This document shows, one piece after another, positions 8,726 to 17,012 of a stretch of 64,000 bases of DNA. Location of the stretch: the NCBI RefSeq assembly GCF_000716875.1, contig NZ_JNWQ01000011.1:1-64000 (forward strand). Reading direction: 5' to 3'. The notes below the pieces were generated by a model. The model saw nothing but the letters and a program-made list of their open reading frames with translations. It was not told where the DNA came from and did not search any database. The position numbers and the translations under genes were made by a program. How positions within the stretch are numbered: position 1 is the stretch's first letter; each line of letters begins with the position of its first letter. This stretch comes from Streptomyces novaecaesareae. Lineage in GTDB: Bacteria > Actinomycetota > Actinomycetes > Streptomycetales > Streptomycetaceae.

Positions 8726-10426
8726 TCAGCTGTGCCGGCGGATCTCCACCGTGCGGAACCGGTTGGCGACGAACGCGCCGTCGCAGTAGGCCGAGTTGGC
8801 GGCCGGGTTGGCGCCGGTGCCGTGCAGGTCGGAGAAGGCGGCGGTCTGGTTGGGGAAGACGCCGCCGGTGAGGTTGAGCGAGAGCGAGACGCCGGAGTCC
8901 AGCGCGGCCTCGACCAGCTGCGCCTCCACCTCGGGCGAGGTGGTGTAGCCGGAGGCCGTCATGGCGCCCTTCTCGCGGACCGTGGTGCGCAGCAACTCGA
9001 CGCCGGCGGCGGTGGATTCGACGGCGACGGCGAAGGAGACCGGGCCGAAGCACTCGCTGCGGAAGACCGAGCGGTCGTCCGGCTTGTCGGCGTCCAGCTT
9101 GACCAGGGCCGGGGTACGGACGGTCGCGCCGGGGAACTCCGGGGAGGTCACCGTGCGCGGGGCGAGGACGAGTTCGCCGTACTCGCCGCCGGCCGCGGCG
9201 GCCGAGCGCTGCAGCACGCCCGGGTTGACCACGGCGCCGAGGATGGCGGCGGCGCGGGCGTCGTCGGAGAGCAGGCCCTCGATGGCGCCGGCGAGGTCGG
9301 CGACGACCTGGTCGAAGGACTTGTCGCCCTGGTCGGTGCTGATGCCGCCGCGCGGGATCAGCACGTTCTGCGGGGTGGTGCACATCTGGCCGCTGTAGAG
9401 CGAGAGCGCGAAGGCCAGGTTGCCCAGCATGCCCTTGTAGTCGTCGGTGGAGTCGATGACGACCGCGTTGACGCCGGCCTTCTCGGTGTACACCTGCGCC
9501 TGCCGGGCGTTCTCCTCCAGCCAGTCGCCGAAGGAGGTGGAGCCGGTGTAGTCGATCATCTTGATCTCGGGGCGGACCGCGAGGGCGGCGGCGACGGTGC
9601 CGCCCTCGTGCTCGGCGGCCAGGCAGACCAGGTTGGCGTCGAAACCGGCCTCGGCGAGCACCTCGCGGGCGATCCGGACGGTGAGCGCGAGCGGCAGCAC
9701 GGCCCGCGGGTGCGGCTTGACCAGCACCGGGTTGCCGGTGGCCAGCGAGGCGAACAGGCCGGGGTAGCCGTTCCAGGTGGGGAAGGTGTTGCAGCCGATC
9801 AGCAGCGCGAGGCCGCGCGGGACGACGGTGAACTCCTTGGTCATCACCAGCGGCTCGCGCTTGCCCTGGGGCTTCGTCCAGCCGGCCTGCTTCGGCAGCC
9901 GGGTCTGCTCGGCGTACGCGTAGGCGACGGCCTCCAGGCCGCGGTCCTGGGCGTGCGGGCCGCCGGCCTGGAAGGCCATGCCGTAGGCCTGGCCGGTGGT
10001 GTGCATGACGGCCTGGGCGAACTCGTGGGAGCGGGCGTTGATCCGGTGCAGGATCTCCATGCAGACCGCGGCGCGCTCCAGCGGGGAGGCGGCGGCCCAG
10101 CCGGGGCGGGCGGCGGTGAGCGCGGCGATCAGCGCGTCCGGGCCGGCGTGCGGGTAGGTGATGCCCAGCTCGATGCCGTACGGGGAGGCCTCGCCGCCGA
10201 CCTGGTCGCCGTCGGTGGGGTGGCCCGCCAGGGCGAAGGGGGCGCCGAGCAGGGCGTCGAAGGCGGCCTTGCCGTCCGCCGGGCCGCTCTCGCCGTAGGC
10301 CTTCGGGAACTCGGGGTAGGGCGACCAGTAGTCGCGCTTGGCGGCGGCGTCGAGCGCGGCGTCCAGGGTGGCCTGGTGGCGCTCGACCAGCTCGCTGACG
10401 AGGGGGTGGGTGACCGCTGCGGACAT
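8726..10426 (-). CDS. paaN: Phenylacetic acid degradation protein PaaN (aldehyde dehydrogenase family)
   Basis: A 566-aa aldehyde dehydrogenase-superfamily protein of the PaaN branch. Family landmarks include IGCNTFPTWNGYP (210-222), the cofactor-binding GNPVLVKPHPRA (231-242), the segment TGSTSFGDWL and the nucleophile C349 in SGQMCTTP. In the phenylacetyl-CoA route this branch oxidises the semialdehyde produced after ring opening. No other paa genes are in the window. A TetR-type dyad, ACCGAACGATCGGT at 10470-10483, sits 44 bp before the start codon, which fits repression released by phenylacetyl-CoA. The REP-like element lies directly downstream. Confidence 0.9.
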   Translation of the reverse strand: MSAAVTHPLVSELVERHQATLDAALDAAAKRDYWSPYPEFPKAYGESGPADGKAAFDALLGAPFALAGHPTDGDQVGGEASPYGIELGITYPHAGPDALIAALTAARPGWAAASPLERAAVCMEILHRINARSHEFAQAVMHTTGQAYGMAFQAGGPHAQDRGLEAVAYAYAEQTRLPKQAGWTKPQGKREPLVMTKEFTVVPRGLALLIGCNTFPTWNGYPGLFASLATGNPVLVKPHPRAVLPLALTVRIAREVLAEAGFDANLVCLAAEHEGGTVAAALAVRPEIKMIDYTGSTSFGDWLEENARQAQVYTEKAGVNAVVIDSTDDYKGMLGNLAFALSLYSGQMCTTPQNVLIPRGGISTDQGDKSFDQVVADLAGAIEGLLSDDARAAAILGAVVNPGVLQRSAAAAGGEYGELVLAPRTVTSPEFPGATVRTPALVKLDADKPDDRSVFRSECFGPVSFAVAVESTAAGVELLRTTVREKGAMTASGYTTSPEVEAQLVEAALDSGVSLSLNLTGGVFPNQTAAFSDLHGTGANPAANSAYCDGAFVANRFRTVEIRRHS

Positions 10427-10469
10427 CTGTGCGCTCCTCAGAGGGGAGGACGGGACACGTCACAGAGTA

Positions 10470-10483
10470 ACCGAACGATCGGT
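10470..10483. promoter_or_regulatory. PaaR-like TetR operator before paaN
   Basis: ACCGAACGATCGGT fits the core ACCGNNCGNNCGGT that I recall for the actinobacterial PaaR repressor. It is 44 bp upstream of paaN. A nearly identical site lies before the keto-acid dehydrogenase operon, and a TetR gene lies between them. Confidence 0.6.
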
Positions 10484-10524
10484 CGGCTCAAGAGGGTGCG
10501 GGCGGCAGGATCGCGCCGCAACGG

Positions 10525-10559
10525 CCGGAGGGCGCGTCCGTGGCGGACGCGCCCTCCGG
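10525..10559 (-). terminator. Terminator hairpin of the mannosyltransferase-like gene
   Basis: Perfect 16-bp arms starting CCGGAGGGCGCGTCCG around a 3-base loop, 63 bp after the stop codon on the minus strand. Confidence 0.7.
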
Positions 10560-10621
10560 GGCTACGGCTGATCGGGCTTGCCGCTGATCCGGGTGACCCG
10601 GGTTTACGGCTGGATCCGGGT

Positions 10622-11887
10622 TTACGGCACGCCCAGCTCGAAGATCACGTACCCGGCGTACCAGCCCGAGGCGACCGCGCCGGTGCCCAGCACCGTGGCC
10701 AGCACCGGCCAGCTCAGCTTGCGCATCCCGATCGCCAGCGCGATGAACAGCGGGAACGCGGGCAGCAGGTAGCGCGAGACGTTGCCGAAGATGCCGAGGC
10801 TGCCGAGCACCGAGACGATCGTGGCCAGCGTGTAGGCGGTCAGCACCAGCGGCGGGCGCAACCGGACCAGCAGCACGATCAGCACCGGCAGGGTGAACAC
10901 GATCAGGGTCGCGAGGAGGTCCGGCACCGGGAAGGCGAAGGGGTAGTCGCTGCGCCCCAGCACCACCCCGCGGATCGCGTGCCAGGTGCCCTGGCCCCAG
11001 TCGAAGTAGTGCAGCCAGGCGTCGTGCTGCAGCCGGAAGTAGCCGCCCCACTCGCCCGTCCTCCAGCCCACCCAGCCGACGTAGCCGAGCAGGCCGATCG
11101 GGGCCAGCAGGATCGCGGCCAGCGGGCGCAGCACGCCGCTCTCCCGCCGGTACAGCTCGACCAGGGCGGCCAGGCCCACCGCGCCTATCAGCGCCGCCGC
11201 GGTCGGCCGGTTGAGCCCGGCGACCAGGGTGATCGCCCCCGCCGTGACCCACTGCTTGGTCATCACGCAGTAGCAGGCCCAGGCGGCCAGCGCGACGAAG
11301 GTCGAGTCCGAGTACACCGCCCACTCGGCGCCCGAGCCCGGGGCGATCGCCCAGATCCCGGCCGCGATCACACCGGCCCGTACGTCCCCGGACAGCTTCT
11401 CCACCACCGCGTAGATCCCGGCGGCGGCGAACAGCGAGGCCACCACCGAGACCAGCATCCCCGCGCCGTACAGGCCGAGGCCGGTGACGTCCGAGGTCAG
11501 CCGCATCAGGCCCGGGTACAGCGGGAAGAAGGCGGCCGAGTTCTGCTCGATGTTGAAGCCCTCCGGCCCCGCGATCGGGACCAGCGCCGGGTGGTAGCCG
11601 AACTGGGCCACCTGCTGGTACCACCAGCCGTCCCAGCTGGCCGGCACGTCCCACGGGTTGGCGCCGCCGCCGAACCGGGCCGGCTTCTTGGCGTAGTCGC
11701 CGGCGAAGGAGAGCAGCTTCATGAAGACGGTGAAGCCGATCAGCTTGAGCACGGCGTAGCACCACACGGCCGGGCCGAAGCGGACGACCAGCGCGCGGGC
11801 GCGGTCCAGCAGGCCGTGTGAGGCGTCCTGCGGGTCCTCGCTGCGCTGCTCGGGCACATCGGAGGCGACTGCCGGTATTGCGTTCAT
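10622..11887 (-). CDS. PIG-V-like mannosyltransferase family membrane protein
   Basis: A 421-aa polytopic membrane protein with about ten hydrophobic segments. After the first segment, a loop carries the WDGWWYQQVAQFGY motif and then NSAAFFPLYPGLMR, the arrangement of PIG-V and GT-C lipid-linked mannosyltransferases, which use polyprenyl-phosphate mannose outside the membrane. The acidic residue in AGDYAKKP/WDG would be catalytic. The acceptor is unknown; glycoprotein or envelope glycolipid is possible. It is divergent from the TetR gene. Direct copies of CGGGTTTACGGC lie just after its stop codon. Confidence 0.75.
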   Translation of the reverse strand: MNAIPAVASDVPEQRSEDPQDASHGLLDRARALVVRFGPAVWCYAVLKLIGFTVFMKLLSFAGDYAKKPARFGGGANPWDVPASWDGWWYQQVAQFGYHPALVPIAGPEGFNIEQNSAAFFPLYPGLMRLTSDVTGLGLYGAGMLVSVVASLFAAAGIYAVVEKLSGDVRAGVIAAGIWAIAPGSGAEWAVYSDSTFVALAAWACYCVMTKQWVTAGAITLVAGLNRPTAAALIGAVGLAALVELYRRESGVLRPLAAILLAPIGLLGYVGWVGWRTGEWGGYFRLQHDAWLHYFDWGQGTWHAIRGVVLGRSDYPFAFPVPDLLATLIVFTLPVLIVLLVRLRPPLVLTAYTLATIVSVLGSLGIFGNVSRYLLPAFPLFIALAIGMRKLSWPVLATVLGTGAVASGWYAGYVIFELGVP

Positions 11888-12016
11888 CAGCCGTGGACCC
11901 CAGCCTGCTGGACATGGACGGATCGTCCGCAGATTCTAGGGCTTCGCTCCCGCGGCCGGTGTGGACCAGCCGGACCCGATCGCGTACCGCGCGGGGCCGC
12001 CGGGGATACTCGGAGG

Positions 12017-12601
12017 ATGGCCGATCACACCACGCGCACCGCCTACACCGTGGAGTCACTGCTCGCGGTGACCGTCGACGTGTTCAACGAGCGCGGCTAC
12101 GACGGCACCTCGATGGAGGACCTGTCCCGGGCCGCCGGGATCTCCAAGTCCTCGATCTACCACCACGTCCGCGGCAAGGAGGAGCTGCTGCGGCTGGCCG
12201 TGGGGCGGGCGCTGGACGGGCTGTTCGCGATCCTGGCCGAGCCGGCCGCGGTCGGGGGCCCGGCGGTGGAGCGGCTGGAGCACGTGGTGCGGCGCACCGC
12301 GGAGGTGCTGCTGGCGGAGCTGCCGTACGTGACGCTGCTGCTGCGGGTGCGGGGCAACACGGCCACCGAGCTGTGGGCGCTGGAGCGCCGACGGGACTTC
12401 GACCACCAGGTCGCCGAGCTGGTGCGGGCGGCCGTCGCGGACGGCGCGCTGCGCGCGGACGTGGAGCCGCGGCTGGCCACCCGGCTGCTGTTCGGGATGA
12501 TCAACTCGATCGTGGAGTGGTACCGGCCGGGGCTGAAGGCCGCCGACGGGGTCGCGGACGCGGTGGTGCACCTGGCCTTCGACGGGCTGCGGGCGCGGTA
12601 G
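12017..12601 (+). CDS. TetR family regulator (PaaR-like candidate)
   Basis: A 194-aa TetR regulator. The helix-turn-helix is at about 25-60 (SMEDLSRAAGISKSSIYHHV), with an all-helical ligand-binding region behind it. The ATG is used; GGAGG directly abuts it, so translation may be leaderless or begin from a short leader after TACTCG. It sits between paaN and the keto-acid dehydrogenase operon, both of which carry a PaaR-like dyad, making it the natural candidate to bind them. No such dyad is seen before its own gene. The assignment to phenylacetate control is inference. Confidence 0.8.
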   Translation: MADHTTRTAYTVESLLAVTVDVFNERGYDGTSMEDLSRAAGISKSSIYHHVRGKEELLRLAVGRALDGLFAILAEPAAVGGPAVERLEHVVRRTAEVLLAELPYVTLLLRVRGNTATELWALERRRDFDHQVAELVRAAVADGALRADVEPRLATRLLFGMINSIVEWYRPGLKAADGVADAVVHLAFDGLRAR

Positions 12602-12633
12602 CCGTCTGGCGGTAGGCGTCTAGCGGTAGGCGT

Positions 12634-13095
12634 CTAATCGGGCGGGACCTGGTCGGTCTCCTCGAACACCAGCATGGTTTGTGTACCAAGTACCTGGGGG
12701 ATGGACTGGATGCGGTTGAGCACCAGCTCCCGCAGCGCCCGGTTGTCGGCGGTGTGCACCAGCAGCAGGACGTCGAAGTCCCCGCCGACCAGGGCGATGT
12801 GCGCGACCCCCGGGAGCTCCAGCAGCTGCTCGCGGACCGTGCGCCAGGAGTTCTGGACGATCTTCAGGGTGATGTAGGCGGACGCGGCCTGACCGGCCCG
12901 TTCGTGGTCCACCCTGGCGGTGAAGCCGCGGATGACGCCGTCCTCGACCATCCTGGAGATCCGGGCGTACGCGTTGGCCCGGGACACGTGCACCCGCTCG
13001 GCCACCGAGCGGATGGAAGCGCGACCGTCCTGCTGCAGCAGCCGCAGGATCGACCGGTCGACCCGGTCGAGTCTGGACATCTGTTCAGCCGACAT
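12634..13095 (-). CDS. Lrp/AsnC family regulator (BkdR-type)
   Basis: A 153-aa feast/famine regulator with an N-terminal winged helix (LDRVDRSILRLLQQDGRASI, then VAERVHVSRANAYARISRM) and a C-terminal RAM ligand-binding domain (about 70-145) with VGGDFDVLLLVHT. It is transcribed away from the keto-acid dehydrogenase operon across a 149-bp shared promoter region. In streptomycetes and pseudomonads, regulators of this class placed so control branched-chain keto-acid dehydrogenase genes in response to amino acids. Start ATG preceded by GTGGGGGGTC. Confidence 0.85.
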   Translation of the reverse strand: MSAEQMSRLDRVDRSILRLLQQDGRASIRSVAERVHVSRANAYARISRMVEDGVIRGFTARVDHERAGQAASAYITLKIVQNSWRTVREQLLELPGVAHIALVGGDFDVLLLVHTADNRALRELVLNRIQSIPQVLGTQTMLVFEETDQVPPD

Positions 13096-13196
13096 GACCC
13101 CCCACCCTCACCGATTGGACGCACTGCCACCAGTCGACCGTCGCTCAGGCCGAATGTCCACCACCTTGTCACGCTTCTGGTCAAGATGAACAGACG

Positions 13197-13210
13197 ACCG
13201 AACAATCGGT
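13197..13210. promoter_or_regulatory. PaaR-like dyad before the keto-acid dehydrogenase operon
   Basis: ACCGAACAATCGGT differs by one base from the site before paaN. It lies 35 bp before the E1-alpha start codon, overlapping the expected promoter, and is nearer this gene than the divergent Lrp gene. Confidence 0.5.
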
Positions 13211-13244
13211 AGGGAGCCCCCGCGACCCCTGGAGGTGCCCCGAG

Positions 13245-14384
13245 ATGACCGTTCTCGACCACAGACACCACACGGATGTGCCCGGTTGGCTGCCCGGGGC
13301 CACCGCTCCGCGCACCGACCCGGCCCCGCTCCTGCCGGACCCCTCCCCCGTCCGGGTGCTCGGCACCCCTGCGCTGGAGAAGTACGACCCGGCGCTGCTG
13401 CGCGAGCTCTACCGGCGCCTGGTCGTCGGCCGCCGGTACAACCAGCAGGCCACCACCCTGACCAAGCAGGGCCGCCTCGCCGTCTACCCGGCCTCCACCG
13501 GCCAGGAGGCCTGCCAGATCGCCGCCGCGCTGGTGCTCGGCGAGCGCGACTGGCTCTTCCCCAGCTACCGCGACACCCTCGCCGTGGTCTCCCGGGGCGT
13601 GGACCCGCTGGAGGCGCTGACCCTGCTGCGCGGCAACGCCCACACCGGCTACGACCCGCGCGCCAGCCGGACCGCCCCGCTCAGCACCCCGCTCGCCACC
13701 CAGGCCCCGCACGCCGTCGGGCTGGCGCACGCCGCCCGGCTGAGCGGCGAGCCGGCCGTCGCGCTGGCGATGCTCGGCGACGGCGGCACCAGCGAGGGCG
13801 ACTTCCACGAGGCGCTGAACTTCGCGGCCGTGCTCAACGCCCCGGTGGTCTTCCTGGTGCAGAACAACGGCTACGCGATCTCCGTCCCGCTCAGCGCGCA
13901 GTCCGCCGCGCCCAGCCTGGCCCACAAGGCCGTCGGCTACGGCATGCCGGGCCGGCTGGTGGACGGCAACGACGCGCCCGCCGTGCACTCGGTGCTCACC
14001 GAGGCCGTCGAGCGGGCCCGCAGCGGCGGCGGCCCGACCCTGGTCGAGGCGCTGACCTACCGGATCGAGGCGCACACCAACGCCGACGACGCCACCCGCT
14101 ACCGCACCGAGCCCGAGGTCGACGCCTGGCGGGAGCACGACCCGATCCTGCTGATGGAGCGCGCGCTGCGCGGACTGGGCGTCCTGGACGACGTGCTGGT
14201 GCAGGAGGCGGCGGACGAGGCGGAGGCGCTGGCGGCCCGGATGCGCGCCGAGTTCCACGCCGACCCGGAGCTCGACCCGATGTCGCTGTTTGCCCACGTC
14301 TACGCCGAGCCGACCCCGCAACTGCGGGAGCAGGCCGCCCAGTTGTCCGCCGAGCTGGCCGCCGAGGCCGAGGTGCAGCACTGA
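13245..14384 (+). CDS. bkdA: 2-oxo-acid dehydrogenase E1 component, alpha subunit
   Basis: A 379-aa thiamine-diphosphate decarboxylase subunit. The ThDP/Mg motif runs from GDG (178-180) to NN (207-208). The substrate loop GLAVYP/STGQEA and the phosphorylation-loop-like region near 270 (HTNADDATRYR) match branched-chain E1-alpha more than pyruvate E1. With the beta subunit it decarboxylates 2-oxoisovalerate-type acids and passes the acyl group to E2, supplying branched primers for fatty-acid and polyketide synthesis. Preferred start is the ATG after CTGGAGGTGCCCCGAG. A pyruvate-specific complex is the alternative; the adjacent Lrp/AsnC gene favours the branched-chain reading. Confidence 0.85.
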   Translation: MTVLDHRHHTDVPGWLPGATAPRTDPAPLLPDPSPVRVLGTPALEKYDPALLRELYRRLVVGRRYNQQATTLTKQGRLAVYPASTGQEACQIAAALVLGERDWLFPSYRDTLAVVSRGVDPLEALTLLRGNAHTGYDPRASRTAPLSTPLATQAPHAVGLAHAARLSGEPAVALAMLGDGGTSEGDFHEALNFAAVLNAPVVFLVQNNGYAISVPLSAQSAAPSLAHKAVGYGMPGRLVDGNDAPAVHSVLTEAVERARSGGGPTLVEALTYRIEAHTNADDATRYRTEPEVDAWREHDPILLMERALRGLGVLDDVLVQEAADEAEALAARMRAEFHADPELDPMSLFAHVYAEPTPQLREQAAQLSAELAAEAEVQH

Positions 14385-15427
14385 TGTCGACCTCCCACCC
14401 GTCGCCCACCCCCACCCTTGGCCGAGCCGCTGCGCGGCACCCCTCCGGTGTCCGCACCGCGTCGATGGCGCAGGCGCTCAACTCCGCGCTGCGGGACGCC
14501 ATGCGCGAGGACCCGGCGGTGCACGTGCTCGGCGAGGACGTCGGCGCGCTCGGCGGCGTCTTCCGGATCACCGACGGGCTGACCGCCGAGTTCGGCCGGG
14601 ACCGCTGCCTGGACACCCCGCTCGCCGAGGCCGGCATCCTCGGCACCGCGGTCGGCATGGCGATGTACGGGCTGCGCCCGGTGGTCGAGATGCAGTTCGA
14701 CGCCTTCGCCTACCCGGCGCTGGAGCAGCTGTTCTCGCACGTCGCCAAGATGCGCAACCGTACGGCGGGCCGGCTCCCGCTGCCGATCACCGTCCGCGTC
14801 CCGTACGGCGGCGGCATCGGCGGGGTCGAGCACCACAGCGACGCCTCCGAGGCGTACTACACCAGCACCCCCGGCCTGCACGTGGTCACGCCCGCGACGG
14901 TGGCCGACGCGTACGGGCTGCTGCGGGCCTCGATCGCCTCCGACGACCCGGTGGTCTTCCTGGAGCCCAAGCGGCTCTACTGGGGCAAGGACGGGTTCGA
15001 CCCGGCGGTGCCGGTCGAGCCGATCGGCCGGGCCGTGCTGCGGCGCACCGGGACGTCCGCCGTGCTGATCACCTACGGACCCTCGCTGCCGGTCTGCCTG
15101 GAGGCGGCCGAGACGGCGAAGGCCGAGGGCTGGGACCTCGCGGTGCTGGACCTGCGCACCCTGGTGCCGTTCGACGACGAGACGGTCTGCCGGGTGGTGC
15201 GCTCGATCGGCCGGGCCGTGGTGGTGCACGAGGCGAGCGGCTTCGGCGGCGCCGGCGCGGAGATCGCCGCGCGGGTCACCGAGCGCTGCTTCCACCACCT
15301 GGCCGCGCCCGTGCTGCGGGTGACCGGCTTCGACATCCCGTACCCGCCGCCGATGCTGGAGCACCACCACCTGCCCGGGGTGGACCGGATCCTGGACGCG
15401 GTCGCCCGGCTGCAGTGGGAGGACTGA
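14384..15427 (+). CDS. bkdB: 2-oxo-acid dehydrogenase E1 component, beta subunit
   Basis: A 347-aa transketolase-like beta subunit. It contains GEDVGALGGVFRIT, the conserved EAGILGTAVGMAMYGLRPV segment and the C-terminal VVVHEASGFGGAGAEIAA. The ATG at 14384 overlaps the TGA of the alpha gene (ATGA), so the two subunits are translationally coupled; the N-terminal 25 residues are Pro/Ser-rich. It completes the alpha2beta2 E1 heterotetramer. Confidence 0.88.
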   Translation: MSTSHPSPTPTLGRAAARHPSGVRTASMAQALNSALRDAMREDPAVHVLGEDVGALGGVFRITDGLTAEFGRDRCLDTPLAEAGILGTAVGMAMYGLRPVVEMQFDAFAYPALEQLFSHVAKMRNRTAGRLPLPITVRVPYGGGIGGVEHHSDASEAYYTSTPGLHVVTPATVADAYGLLRASIASDDPVVFLEPKRLYWGKDGFDPAVPVEPIGRAVLRRTGTSAVLITYGPSLPVCLEAAETAKAEGWDLAVLDLRTLVPFDDETVCRVVRSIGRAVVVHEASGFGGAGAEIAARVTERCFHHLAAPVLRVTGFDIPYPPPMLEHHHLPGVDRILDAVARLQWED

Positions 15428-15429
15428 GC

Positions 15430-16779
15430 ATGATGCCCGTCGTGCGGGAGTTCCGGCTGCCCGACCTCGGTGAGGGACTCACCGGGGCCGAGGTGGTGCG
15501 CTGGATGGTCGAGGTCGGCGAGGTGATCGCGGTCGACCAGCCGGTGGTGGAGGTGGAGACCGCCAAGGCCGTGGTGGAGGTGCCCTGCCCGTACGGCGGG
15601 GTGGTCACCGCGCGCTACGGCGAGGAGGGCGAGGAGATCGCCGTGGGCGCGCCGCTGGTGACGGTCGCGGTGGCCGGGGCTCCGGCTTCGGCGGAGAGAG
15701 GGTCGGACGGGCCCTCGTCCTCGCTGGGCGAGACCGTGGAGCGGCCGCTGGTCGGGTACGGCGTCGCGGAGACGGGGAAGGGCGGGCGGCGGCGCCGGGT
15801 CGGTGCGGGTGCGGCTTCGGGGGCGGTCGCTCCGGTTGCGCCCGCTGCGCCGGTCGCGGTGGCGCCTGCGGTGGTGGCGGGTGCCGCCGGGCCGGCCGTG
15901 CTGCCGGTGATCTCGCCGTTGGTGCGGCGGCTGGCCCGGGAGCAGGGGGTCGACCTGGCCGCGCTCACCGGGAGCGGGCCGGACGGGCTGATCATGCGGG
16001 CGGACGTCGAACGGGCGGTCGCGGCCAAGGTGGCCACTCCGACGGCCGCGTCGGTTGCCGTGCCCGCCGCGGCTCCTTCGGCGGCCGTCCAGGAGGGTGT
16101 CGTCCCGCTGCGCGGGCTGCGCAAGGCGGTGGCCGAGAAGCTCAGCCGCAGCCACCGGGAGATCCCGGCCGCGACCTGCTGGGTGGATGCCGACGCGACC
16201 GAACTGATGGCGCTGCGGCGGCAGTTGAACGCCACGCCGGGGCCGAAGGTGAGCGTTCTGGCGCTGCTGGCGCGGATCTGCACGGTCGCGCTGGCGCGCT
16301 TCCCCGAGCTCAACTCCTCGGTGACCGAGGACGGTTCGGGCATCGTCCGGCACGCGGCGGTGCACCTGGGCTTCGCCGCGCAGGGCGAGCGCGGCCTGGT
16401 CGTCCCGGTGGTACGGGACGCGCAGGCCCGCAGCACCGAGCAACTCGGCGAGGAGCTCGGCCGGTTGACCGAGGCGGCGCGCAGCGGCTCGCTCACCCCG
16501 GCCGAACTGACCGGCGGCACCTTCACGTTGAACAACTACGGGGTGTTCGGTGTGGACGGCTCCACCCCGATCCTCAACCACCCCGAGGCGGCGATGCTCG
16601 GGGTCGGCCGGATCGTCGCCAAACCGTGGGTGCACGGCGGGGAGTTGGCGGTGCGCGAGGTGACGCAGCTGTCGTTCACCTTCGACCACCGGGTCTGCGA
16701 CGGCGGTACGGCGGGCGGCTTCCTGCGCTTCGTCGCGGACTGCGTGGAGCAGCCGGGCATGCTGCTGCGGCAGCTCTGA
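15430..16779 (+). CDS. bkdC: Dihydrolipoamide acyltransferase (E2) of the keto-acid dehydrogenase
   Basis: A 449-aa E2 with one lipoyl domain (1-80; lipoylated K46 in ETAKAVVE), an Ala/Pro/Val-rich linker, a peripheral subunit-binding domain (about 155-192, VISPLVRRLAREQGVDLAAL) and the catalytic acyltransferase domain (about 220-449), with the active-site HRVCDGG near the C-terminus in place of the usual HRVxDG. It starts 2 bp after the beta-subunit stop at the first of two ATGs. No E3 gene is adjacent, so dihydrolipoamide dehydrogenase would come from elsewhere in the genome. Confidence 0.9.
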   Translation: MMPVVREFRLPDLGEGLTGAEVVRWMVEVGEVIAVDQPVVEVETAKAVVEVPCPYGGVVTARYGEEGEEIAVGAPLVTVAVAGAPASAERGSDGPSSSLGETVERPLVGYGVAETGKGGRRRRVGAGAASGAVAPVAPAAPVAVAPAVVAGAAGPAVLPVISPLVRRLAREQGVDLAALTGSGPDGLIMRADVERAVAAKVATPTAASVAVPAAAPSAAVQEGVVPLRGLRKAVAEKLSRSHREIPAATCWVDADATELMALRRQLNATPGPKVSVLALLARICTVALARFPELNSSVTEDGSGIVRHAAVHLGFAAQGERGLVVPVVRDAQARSTEQLGEELGRLTEAARSGSLTPAELTGGTFTLNNYGVFGVDGSTPILNHPEAAMLGVGRIVAKPWVHGGELAVREVTQLSFTFDHRVCDGGTAGGFLRFVADCVEQPGMLLRQL

Positions 16780-16800
16780 GCGGACCTGCCGTGAGCAGGA

Positions 16801-16844
16801 CGCGGTTGCCCTGGGTGGACGGGGGGCCACTCAGGGCAACCGCG
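16801..16844 (+). terminator. Terminator of the keto-acid dehydrogenase operon
   Basis: Perfect 13-bp arms CGCGGTTGCCCTG and CAGGGCAACCGCG, 21 bp after the E2 stop codon. Confidence 0.75.
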
Positions 16845-17012
16845 ATCGAGTGAGAGTAGCGCGTTCCCGGGCCGGGTGTCCGGGCTTCGCGCGATTTGTC
16901 GGATGAGCAGTTCGGGCGTGCCACGCTGCCTAGGCGTCAGCAGAGACAAGCCAGGTGGTGGCGCAGGCCGGCCGGAGGCGAAACGATTCTCTTGGGTACT
17001 CGAAACGTAGCG

